Source of the DNA: Rs1 sp000416275
GTDB lineage: Bacteria; Pseudomonadota; Gammaproteobacteria; Pseudomonadales; Balneatricaceae
Direction: 5' to 3'
NCBI GenBank assembly: GCA_965243635.1
Contig: OZ251574.1
Span: forward strand, 868,001-932,000
Length of the DNA: 64,000 nt
Both the position numbers and the translations under genes were made by a program. Positions 7,990 to 15,486 of this stretch are shown one piece after another. The number at the start of each line of letters is the position of its first letter. Position 1 is the stretch's first letter. A model generated the notes under the pieces. It searched no databases and was not told where the DNA came from. It saw only the letters and a program-made list of their open reading frames with translations.

Positions 7990-8298
7990 ATGATAAATGT
8001 CCTGGTAATCATTGAGGTTAAAAATTTTGCTGCTCTAGCTAGTTTTGAAAGAATTGCGGTTGAAATTATGCGCTCTCACGGTGGAGATATGATTAAAGCA
8101 TTTGAAACATCGAGAGGCGAGGGTCAATCTGGGCGTGAAGTTCATCTATTGGAATTTCCAAGTGAACAAGCATTCGCTAATTATCGAGCTGATTCACGGC
8201 TTTTAGAACACGCTGAACTTCGAGATAAAGCAATCCAGTCAACAGCGGTTATGCAATCAAGCACCTTTAAATATTATGCTGAATTTGCAAGTCGATAA
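7990..8298 (+). CDS. DUF1330-like (dimeric alpha-beta barrel) protein
   Basis: A 102-residue protein with a ferredoxin-like dimeric alpha-beta barrel layout: strand MINVLVIIEVKN, helix FASFERIAVEIM-type, strand, then HLLEFPSEQAFANYRADSR, which is the typical DUF1330 pattern of a Phe-Pro-containing strand followed by a helix. The biochemical role of the family is unknown. ATG at 7990 has GGAG upstream; the in-frame sequence before it is spacer. The spacer holds a small hairpin (CAGCGAA/TTCGCTG, 7926-7943). Confidence 0.7.
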   Translation: MINVLVIIEVKNFAALASFERIAVEIMRSHGGDMIKAFETSRGEGQSGREVHLLEFPSEQAFANYRADSRLLEHAELRDKAIQSTAVMQSSTFKYYAEFASR

Positions 8299-8438
8299 CC
8301 AATAATATTAAATAGCTGTTCTGCGGCCGCCCGATGCGCATACTTTACGCAGTTGAGATGCAGCTATTTGAGTAATTTGCGATTTAGCGATGTTAATAAT
8401 TTGTCCGTCATTAAAATGTAGAATAAGTACCTGTTTAT

Positions 8439-8451
8439 CCCCCCCCCCCCC
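8439..8451. repeat. C13 homopolymer tract
   Basis: Thirteen consecutive C residues lie 35 bases upstream of the start codon at 8486, within the presumed leader or promoter of that gene. Homopolymers of this length are prone to slipped-strand change and, in upstream positions, can alter expression. Confidence 0.9.
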
Positions 8452-8485
8452 TTTACTGTAACTCCTTATTTTAATAAAGGTTAGC

Positions 8486-9712
8486 ATGAAAAAAATTTCA
8501 ATCTGGATCGTTATCTTATTAACTACTTTTCTAATTATGTTTATGATCGATGATGAGCTGACAGATGAGTCTAAGCTGCTGATTAAACTTACCACAACCA
8601 GCAGTGACAGTGCGGCATTTGTCTATGCGTTGGGCATTTTTTCAGCAGGCACGGAAGAGCCTGGCGAAGTCGGAAGCTCGCTGTTAGAGGAATATCAAAA
8701 AGTAGAGTTGGATGAGCATTATCTGGTGAATGAGTATCCAGAGTCGAAGCAGCTCCCTTTGCCAAATGGAGAGCTATTTTGTAATTTTCGAGAGGAGAGA
8801 TGTTTAAAGAGTCTCTTTAGCATCGACTTCGATATAGATGAACTCTATCAAAAGCATCAAGTACTGATACAAAGGCTCGATACATTTTACAGCTTTACTG
8901 AATATTCAACTTTAACCCAACCAATCTTAACCGAAAGGTTTCCCCCTTTGCGGTATATTTCTGCCGCAATGCGTTTAAAGTTATTGAGCGCAATAAAGAT
9001 GCATAGGAGTGGCAGCTCCAAACAGGCAATGCGGATTCTCAATGCGCAGTTGTCGCAATTGAGGCATGTTTTAGCACGACAAGATAATTTGATCGGTAAG
9101 ATTATGTTTCTAATGAAGTTATCTGAGGCTGTGGAAGTGATGAGTGTTATTCGTCAAGCATCGAAAATAGAGGTCGATAAAATAGCGTCCTTAAGTGTTG
9201 CAGAAAAAACGCTGAGCAATGCCTTCGCCAGAGAATTTGCATTGCACTACAACACCTTTGAATCGCTAGATGACAACCCAGAGTTTTTTAACCGAGGGGG
9301 AAATGTTCCCGCTTGGGTTTTACGCTTGATCTATAAACCCAATATGACGATAAATGCAATCGCTCCATTTTTTACTAGATTGAACCGAGTCTCCGGGCTT
9401 TCACATCTTCAGTTCGTTACAGAAATGCGCAGTGCTGACTCGGTTGATTTGTCTACTTCGAGTATCCGTAATTCAGCGGGTAATGTACTCACTTCTATAG
9501 CGATGCCTTCATTTGATCATTACATTTCCAGATTTTTAGATTTTGATGCCAAGTTGGTTCTTTTCAACAGCTTAGATAGAGGCATAGAAACCGTAGCAAA
9601 TCCCTATTATAAGCATGAGTTGCCAATCATCTATCCCAACAAAATTTGCTTTAATGGACCGCTCGAAGACGATCATTTGATACGATGTCTGAGAACTGAT
9701 GTATTGGAATAA
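8486..9712 (+). CDS. Membrane-anchored protein of unknown function
   Basis: A 408-residue protein with an N-terminal Lys-Lys start and a single hydrophobic segment (residues 4-21), followed by a large, mostly helical domain presumably facing the periplasm. One Cys pair (NGELFCNFREERCLKSL) and a second near the C-terminus (KICFNG and LIRCLR) could form disulphides. No enzyme motif is visible. ATG at 8486 has TAAAGG upstream. The leader contains the C13 tract. Not recognised. Confidence 0.7.
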   Translation: MKKISIWIVILLTTFLIMFMIDDELTDESKLLIKLTTTSSDSAAFVYALGIFSAGTEEPGEVGSSLLEEYQKVELDEHYLVNEYPESKQLPLPNGELFCNFREERCLKSLFSIDFDIDELYQKHQVLIQRLDTFYSFTEYSTLTQPILTERFPPLRYISAAMRLKLLSAIKMHRSGSSKQAMRILNAQLSQLRHVLARQDNLIGKIMFLMKLSEAVEVMSVIRQASKIEVDKIASLSVAEKTLSNAFAREFALHYNTFESLDDNPEFFNRGGNVPAWVLRLIYKPNMTINAIAPFFTRLNRVSGLSHLQFVTEMRSADSVDLSTSSIRNSAGNVLTSIAMPSFDHYISRFLDFDAKLVLFNSLDRGIETVANPYYKHELPIIYPNKICFNGPLEDDHLIRCLRTDVLE

Positions 9713-9757
9713 ACTGACTATAATCATCAGGTACCTCAGCGTGGACAACTTGTTAAT

Positions 9758-9958
9758 AGACCTTTGCGTAACGTTGCGAGCGAAGACAAGACCAGGCAAA
9801 AATCGGCGAGATAGCGGAGTTAGTATGCTCCTCGCTTTGGGTGTAGTGTGCCCTTCTTTATGGGTATTACTGGTGTAAATGAGCATATTGAGCCGGTTTT
9901 TAACGCCGTATTGCCGAGCGCAGTTATCAGACCTTCTGGGTAAATTATGCAAAGGTCT
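9758..9958. repeat. Second MITE-like repeat family, 201-bp copy
   Basis: The ends are inverted repeats of AGACCTTTGCGTAA (9758-9771) and TTATGCAAAGGTCT (9945-9958), 13 of 14 matching. The internal block at about 9848-9932 is nearly identical, in reverse complement, to 56209-56292. The left part (CGTTGCGAGCG) recurs near 62700. No protein is encoded. No clear target duplication is seen. Confidence 0.7.
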
Positions 9959-10095
9959 GGTTAAAAGACTTCCTTGAATTCCTCAGTAAAGTAAGAGGTT
10001 TTTTAATTTAAAGATTCTATCTTCCGGGAAACGTGGGATAATCGCGCCCTTATTTTGCGCACTGCGCGATTTTACCATTTAAGATAGAGGATTAT

Positions 10096-10428
10096 ATGCA
10101 CGATTTATATTACAAAGGTCGTATTCATACCCGGCTAAATCACGTAAATGCAGGTTACAGAACCAATCGTGATGTTAGATTAGGTACTGCAGAGCGGCCT
10201 TTGACATTAACCTTACTTAATGAAGATCGCAACGCTGAAATACAGTTATTGCTCAGCGAGCATCAGCTGGTGGCAAATATAATAATTGATCAAGAGGCGG
10301 TAGAAGATATTAGTGAATTAACCACTATCATCAATAAACCTAGTCCGACCAAACTTGAGAAAACACCTGGACGAAATGATCCCTGCTACTGTGCCAGTGG
10401 TAAAAAATATAAAAAGTGCTGCGCATAG
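10096..10428 (+). CDS. SEC-C motif protein, PBPRA1643 family
   Basis: A 110-residue protein with start YYKGRIHTRLNHVNAGYRTN and a C-terminal zinc-binding SEC-C motif PGRNDPCYCASGKKYKKCC, the C-x-C...C-C pattern found at the end of SecA. The arrangement matches the small PBPRA1643-type family of gammaproteobacteria (TIGR04102), whose function is unknown. ATG at 10096 has AGAGGA upstream. It is preceded by repeat-rich spacer and followed by a MITE, so it is probably monocistronic. Confidence 0.85.
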   Translation: MHDLYYKGRIHTRLNHVNAGYRTNRDVRLGTAERPLTLTLLNEDRNAEIQLLLSEHQLVANIIIDQEAVEDISELTTIINKPSPTKLEKTPGRNDPCYCASGKKYKKCCA

Positions 10429-10686
10429 TCACACTGTAAGTTGTGGCGTGCAGCATTATTTTATAATGAAAAGCATCTAAGCTGAGATGCACTCAATTGC
10501 AGGTGCTTAGCAGCGCTATCATCTCGATCTGGCACGCAATATCCGGGCTGCACTAATGTTTGTTAATGCGATCTGAAATTGTCGGTAAATTACAGGTTGT
10601 ATGATGAACTTTTCATATCACATTCACAGTCAGGATTTGAACGGTAATAAAAGCTGGCTGACGAACTATATATTAAGACACATTAT
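10429..10686. other. Gene-free stretch before a MITE copy
   Basis: No gene or recognisable RNA. The last five bases (10682-10686, ATTAT) are the left target duplication of the following MITE. Confidence 0.4.
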
Positions 10687-10895
10687 CCTGAATCAGTGAC
10701 TTCACTGCACCACATAGCGCAAGCTCTTGATTCTACAGCGGTTAGAAAAATGCCCGCTGAACCTGCGGGTTTTATGCAGGGATGCATTTATTGAGCGAAT
10801 GCAGGACGCATATGAGCTTGCAGCTAAGATTTTTCAATTCCACCGTAAAACCAATATCTTACACTCTGTATTCACTTTGAAGTCACGGATTCAGG
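10687..10895 (+). repeat. MITE-like repeat, 209-bp copy with target duplication
   Basis: The longest copy of the family. It begins CCTGAATCAGTGACTTCA and ends TGAAGTCACGGATTCAGG, which are imperfect 18-bp inverted repeats. It is flanked by the 5-bp duplication ATTAT (10682-10686 and 10896-10900). It carries a central segment of about 49 bp that the 160-bp copies lack. It has no transposase and no credible protein. It ends 57 bases before the entericidin-like gene. Confidence 0.92.
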
Positions 10896-10952
10896 ATTAT
10901 GTTAAAGTTTCGAAGCTGGAAAATCACAGTTAATCAATTTATCGGAGTTTTT

Positions 10953-11084
10953 ATGCGTGCTTGTCTCAAACTTATTATTGCGTTAAGTTTTATTTTCTCA
11001 ATCAGTGCTTGCAGCACCATTGAAGGAATAGGTAAAGATTTAAAAAAAGGCGGCAACGCTATTCAAAAAGCCGCCAATAGTTAA
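10953..11084 (+). CDS. Entericidin-family small lipoprotein
   Basis: A 43-residue protein: MRACLKLIIALSFIFSISAC is a lipoprotein signal with Cys-20 as the lipidated residue, followed by STIEGIGKDLKKGGNAIQKA, the amphipathic entericidin pattern. These envelope lipoproteins are linked to cell lysis and stress responses in enteric bacteria. ATG at 10953 is chosen because GGAG lies 8 bases upstream and the signal peptide starts there. The promoter must lie within or beside the adjacent MITE. Confidence 0.85.
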   Translation: MRACLKLIIALSFIFSISACSTIEGIGKDLKKGGNAIQKAANS

Positions 11085-11165
11085 TTCTCAGCTTTTTTTT
11101 AGCCGTTCGATCTGAGCAGCTACTGCGGTGTTATTAACCGCTGTGATATTGATAGCTGTGATATT

Positions 11166-11325
11166 CCTGAATCAGTGGCTTCACTGCACCACATAGCGCA
11201 AGCTCTTGATTCTACAGCGGTTAGAAAAATACCCGCTGAACCTATGGGTGCAGCTAAGATTTTTCAATTCCACCGTAAAACCAATATCTTACACTCTGTA
11301 TTCACTTTGAAGTCACGGATTCAGG
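11166..11325 (+). repeat. MITE-like repeat, 160-bp copy with target duplication
   Basis: Same ends as the 10687 copy, with a 49-bp internal deletion, flanked by ATATT at 11161-11165 and 11326-11330. The remaining spacer to 11480 contains no gene that I can support. Confidence 0.92.
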
Positions 11326-11480
11326 ATATTGATAGTGGCAGTCGCTGGGTTTGCATTGCAGACCCGTTAAACACCAGCCGAATAATTTGCTCTGCTAGGC
11401 ATTCTCACCATCTAGTCCGGTTTATACTTGGCAGTGCATTGCCGGCCTAAATTAAGCTCTGCAATACACTGTTGTAGTAC

Positions 11481-13214
11481 TTACTTAATGGTAGCAAGTT
11501 CTGGGTGGGTATTTTCTACATGATGTCTGTCCTCGACATGCTTTAAGCCTTTATTAGCCACAAACGCAATCACCAAGAGTGAGGCCATCGCATACATGGT
11601 CGTGTTATAGAGGCTCGAAGTTGGATCAATAGTGCCCGCGGGAGCGACTTCCATCAACTTGGCAATAGTCACTGTTTTAGCGGCGACTAAGGTCTCTAAT
11701 TGCTCGATACCGGCACCAAAGGTCTGCAGAAATAAGCCTGGGTCAATTTTGGCCGATAAGTTATCAATCGCATCATCCACTGAAATCTGCCGTAGATAGG
11801 TGATCGCAAAAGGCCCGAGTACACCGGCGGTGCTCCAAGCGGTTAATAGACGCCCGTGAATGCCCCCTACATGTAAAGTACCGAACATATCAGCTAAGTA
11901 GGCAGGAATAGTGGCAAAGCCTCCGCCGTACATGGTAAAGATGATCATCGTTGCGCCGTAGAATAACACTAGCCACATCACCGAAGGTTCGACACTGACT
12001 TGGGTGGCGACAAACGGAATCGAAACATAGAGCAATATCCCCAGCAAAAAGAAGCAGTGGTAAGTGTTTTTTCTGCCAATTTTATCGGAGGTAGTGGCCC
12101 AAAAAAAGCGCCCAACCATGTTAAATACACTGATCATTAACACGTAGGTAGCGGCAAAGCCGGCATCGACTACCCCGGGTAAGGTCGAGCCAAAAATCTC
12201 CGTCATCATGGTCTTGGCCACCCCAATCACCCCGATCCCCGCGGTAACATTGAGACAGAGCATGATCCACAGACGCCAAAACTGTGAGGTCTTAAGTGAC
12301 TGGTCGATATGCACATGATTGGTTGAAATCATCCGCTTGTGAGATTCAGCTTGGCTGGGGGGAGTCCAACCTTCTGGCGCCCAATCTTTAGCGGGAACAC
12401 GATAAGAAAATGAAGCGATGATCATCACGATAAAATACACCACTCCCAAAGTAATAAAGACACTGGCAGCACCAGTGTCACCGGTACCAACCACGTACAC
12501 GCCCTCTGGTCCAGGAACGGGAAGCTTCGCCATATCAGCGACACTGGCGACGACCACTTCGACCTTATTGCCGGCAACTTCTGCAAAGCGGCGGCCACCT
12601 TCGGTGATTAAATCAATATCAGTGACTTTGCCTAGATATTCTGGGGCCTGGTAATAAATGGACAACAACCACGTTTTTAAAGGAGCGCCAATCATTGCGC
12701 CACCACCAAAGCCCATAATCGCCATACCGGTGGCCATGCCTCTTTTATCGGGGAACCAGCGCAGTAAAGTACTTACTGGGGAGACGTAAGCTAGTCCTAA
12801 ACCGCAACCGCCGAGTGCTCCGTAACCTAAATAAACTAGCCATAACTGGTGGTAGGCAATGCCTAAACTGCCGACTAGAAAGCCACCGCCCCATAAAAAT
12901 GCGGCGAGTACACCGACCATCCTAGGCCCAACTTCCTCGAGCCACTTTCCACCAATGGCGGCCGCTAAGCCCAAAAATACAATCGCTGTGGAGAAAATCC
13001 AAACGACTGAGCTTAAGCTCCAGTCATCAGCGGAGCTGGCTACGACGCCTATCTGCTTTACCAGTGGGGGATTGAAAATACTCCAGGCATAGACAGAACC
13101 TATGCACAGGTGAATAGCGATGGATGCAGGGGGAACTAACCAGCGGTTGAATCCCTCTTTAGCAACAATTCGCGGCTTCTTTAAAAAGTCCAGCGCACCT
13201 TGCGATTGCGACAT
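11481..13214 (-). CDS. OFA-family MFS transporter
   Basis: A 577-residue inner-membrane protein with about 12 hydrophobic helices and the oxalate/formate antiporter family start (NRWLVPPASIAIHLCIGSVYAWSIFN as successive motifs), the GYGALGGCGLGLAYVSPV segment and the MFS loop RWFPDKRGMATG. It probably moves a small carboxylate; the substrate is not fixed by sequence. It is longer than many members because of an insertion of about 90 residues between helices 6 and 7. ATG at 13214 is supported by GGAGT. A sigma-54 promoter lies 80 bases upstream, and the kinase/regulator pair behind it probably controls it. Confidence 0.85.
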   Translation of the reverse strand: MSQSQGALDFLKKPRIVAKEGFNRWLVPPASIAIHLCIGSVYAWSIFNPPLVKQIGVVASSADDWSLSSVVWIFSTAIVFLGLAAAIGGKWLEEVGPRMVGVLAAFLWGGGFLVGSLGIAYHQLWLVYLGYGALGGCGLGLAYVSPVSTLLRWFPDKRGMATGMAIMGFGGGAMIGAPLKTWLLSIYYQAPEYLGKVTDIDLITEGGRRFAEVAGNKVEVVVASVADMAKLPVPGPEGVYVVGTGDTGAASVFITLGVVYFIVMIIASFSYRVPAKDWAPEGWTPPSQAESHKRMISTNHVHIDQSLKTSQFWRLWIMLCLNVTAGIGVIGVAKTMMTEIFGSTLPGVVDAGFAATYVLMISVFNMVGRFFWATTSDKIGRKNTYHCFFLLGILLYVSIPFVATQVSVEPSVMWLVLFYGATMIIFTMYGGGFATIPAYLADMFGTLHVGGIHGRLLTAWSTAGVLGPFAITYLRQISVDDAIDNLSAKIDPGLFLQTFGAGIEQLETLVAAKTVTIAKLMEVAPAGTIDPTSSLYNTTMYAMASLLVIAFVANKGLKHVEDRHHVENTHPELATIK

Positions 13215-13294
13215 ATTTATTACTCCAATGTTATTATTATGGTATTGGTGGTTCTGATGACTGCAATGCTCACAATCAGCCCATAATAGTAATA

Positions 13295-13309
13295 GCAATG
13301 CTCGTGCCA
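13295..13309 (-). promoter_or_regulatory. Sigma-54 (-24/-12) promoter of the OFA transporter
   Basis: Read on the minus strand, TGGCACGAGCATTGC matches the RpoN consensus TGGCAC-N5-TTGC at every defined position with the correct spacing. It leaves a leader of roughly 70 bases before the ATG at 13214. An NtrC-type activator gene lies just upstream in the same orientation. Confidence 0.85.
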
Positions 13310-13393
13310 TTTATTATATGTAATTATATCAAAAGGTTAGTAGATTTTATGAGTGTTGCTGTGGGTAATAAATATGCAGTTTGCTGGCTGGTT

Positions 13394-13408
13394 GGGTTGT
13401 TATGACCC
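13394..13408. promoter_or_regulatory. Candidate activator-binding palindrome
   Basis: GGGTTGTTATGACCC is an interrupted palindrome about 100 bases upstream of the sigma-54 promoter, a usual place for an enhancer site. A related GTGGGT/ACCCAC pair overlaps it. It is also just downstream of the kinase gene and could be part of its terminator. Confidence 0.35.
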
Positions 13409-13428
13409 ACTGCAGCCCTGCAGGGTGA

Positions 13429-15486
13429 CTATTTTATTTTAAAGGGAGTTGCCGCTAGCTGTGAGGTGTTTTTTGGCAGCCAAATATAAAACTGGCTGCC
13501 GATCTCCGGCCGTGATTTTACCGCTATTCTCGCGTCTAATCCCTGTAAAATTGAATAACTGACCGCCAGCCCAAGGCCTGTTCCACCGGGGGTTTTACTA
13601 AAGAATGGATCGAAAATTCGCTGCAAATACTCGGCTGCGATGCCGTAGCCATTATCTTTAACCGAGATTAAAATACCTTGTTGACGCCAGTTGCGACTGC
13701 GGATGATGATGCGGCCGTGGTTTCTCGATGCCGCGATGGCATTAGTCAGTAAATTGATGATTACTTGCTGCATTTGCTGACGGTTGCTACAGATCACCGT
13801 ACTCGCCTTAAGGTCTAAGGTTAACTGAATATTTTTAGCATTTAAATCATGCTTGATTAAGACGATGGTCGATTCAATAACATCGTTAATCGAAAGATTT
13901 TTTAATTCGCTGGTAGACTCTGTAGGTCGAGAAAATTGCAGTAAATCATTGATGATAGAGCGGATACGTTCGACTTGCTGGACGATTAACTCCACTTCAT
14001 CGCTGACTTTTTCTCCAGCCTCACCCAGCTCGCTCATCAGCAGGTCTAGATAGCCTAAAATAACTGCGGTTGGGTTGTTTATTTCGTGGGCAATACCAGC
14101 CGTGAGTTCACCGATCGCGGCCAATTTTTCCCTGGCGATCAATTGCTCTCTGGTGTTATGTAACAATTTTATATGCTGATTAAGCGCTTTGGTGCGTTGG
14201 CTAACCTTTACTTCTAACTGATCGGCTGAATATTGAATGTGGTCGTGTTGTCGCTCTAGTTGATCGAGCATCAAATTAAACTCTAGGCTCAAAGTGAGTA
14301 GCTCATTGCTAGTTTTGGCCGGTAAAATGATGCGCTGGCGATGACCTTTGCGGACATTATTGATCACGGTGACCATGGTTTCTATCGGCTTGAAAATTCC
14401 TTTTGCACCGAGTATCACCAATAATCCAAACACTGTGACTATTACTACGAAGATCAATAGTAGCTGCCACATCCATCGATAAAAATCACGTTTAAAAGGC
14501 GCTTCTAAAAAACCGGCATAAATCATCCCAATGCGCTGGTTGTAAACATCGGTAATCGGCAAGTAACCTGAAATATACCAATCGCTAACCACAAAAGCGC
14601 GGTCAATCCAGCGCTTTCCCTGAACCAGTACTTTCTCGCGAACTTGCTCGGAGACTCGGCTGCCCAGCGCGCGGTCTTCCGGCTTTTTCAATGCGGGGAC
14701 GTTGGTGCTAATCCGTACATCTTGTAAAAAAATAGTCACAGTGCCGACGCTATCATAAGCCAGTGATAAATCACTGTAGACCGTGGCTTTAATTTGATCG
14801 ACCAGTGTGGCATTTCCATTCATTAACACCCCGGCGCTCAACAGCGCCTGCACTTTTCCCTGTTGATCTGCCAGAGGGTAAACTAAATGCAAGATCATGC
14901 CGCGATCTTCAACCATTTTAGCGCTGGGCTTGGCTTTCTCAGTGGCGATTAAAGTCACTATGGCACGTTTTGCCAAAGCGCTGGAAAATTTTTGTAATTG
15001 GAGATTGCTGAATACTTCAACACCGCTTACAGCTCGGCCGTTAATCGCCTGCTTGAACAGCGGGCTAGTGGAACCTGAACAGTCTTGAGGCTGCAATAGC
15101 TGACAGCCATTAGTTGATAAAAGCTGAATGAAATCGAGCTTTGAGAGCTGCTTCAATTTTTTTAGCTGGCTAGTTAATGCCTTGGCTTTGAGAGGCGTTT
15201 GCGGTGATAGTGGGTTTGATTGTAAATAAATTTTGCGGAACTGCAGCGATTGAGCGAGTAGCGAGAGCTCGGTGAGATAGTTTTGTTGGGTGTTGCGAAA
15301 GCTTTGATCAGCCACTGCCAAGTCGGTACTCACCTTCATTAATAAATGCCGGTAACCTGATTCAGTGGTCCAATAATACAACATTCCCAGTAACACCGAA
15401 GCCATCAAAAACATTGGGCACAGTACCAAGATCAAGATCCGCAGACGGATGCTCTGTAATAGAGGTGTCTGTTTAGCCGCGGACAT
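13429..15486 (-). CDS. Membrane sensor histidine kinase with Cache-type periplasmic domain
   Basis: A 685-residue kinase. TM1 is at about residues 16-37, followed by a periplasmic region of about 300 residues of single Cache type ending with DWYISGYLPITD, then TM2 near 340-360, HAMP, a coiled coil, and a HisKA domain with AIGELTAGIAHEINNP (phosphorylated His). The HATPase domain has the N box QVIINLLTNAIA, then KDNGYGI and GGTGLGLAVS. Its start overlaps the end of the upstream regulator gene by 14 bases, so the two are translationally coupled. The ligand is probably a small organic acid, inferred from the Cache domain and the OFA transporter downstream. Confidence 0.88.
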   Translation of the reverse strand: MSAAKQTPLLQSIRLRILILVLCPMFLMASVLLGMLYYWTTESGYRHLLMKVSTDLAVADQSFRNTQQNYLTELSLLAQSLQFRKIYLQSNPLSPQTPLKAKALTSQLKKLKQLSKLDFIQLLSTNGCQLLQPQDCSGSTSPLFKQAINGRAVSGVEVFSNLQLQKFSSALAKRAIVTLIATEKAKPSAKMVEDRGMILHLVYPLADQQGKVQALLSAGVLMNGNATLVDQIKATVYSDLSLAYDSVGTVTIFLQDVRISTNVPALKKPEDRALGSRVSEQVREKVLVQGKRWIDRAFVVSDWYISGYLPITDVYNQRIGMIYAGFLEAPFKRDFYRWMWQLLLIFVVIVTVFGLLVILGAKGIFKPIETMVTVINNVRKGHRQRIILPAKTSNELLTLSLEFNLMLDQLERQHDHIQYSADQLEVKVSQRTKALNQHIKLLHNTREQLIAREKLAAIGELTAGIAHEINNPTAVILGYLDLLMSELGEAGEKVSDEVELIVQQVERIRSIINDLLQFSRPTESTSELKNLSINDVIESTIVLIKHDLNAKNIQLTLDLKASTVICSNRQQMQQVIINLLTNAIAASRNHGRIIIRSRNWRQQGILISVKDNGYGIAAEYLQRIFDPFFSKTPGGTGLGLAVSYSILQGLDARIAVKSRPEIGSQFYIWLPKNTSQLAATPFKIK

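Noticed and set aside
11175..11450. 91-codon frame across a MITE copy
   Set aside because: It is simply the MITE read through in one frame. The same peptide-like segment appears in every copy and has no ribosome site.
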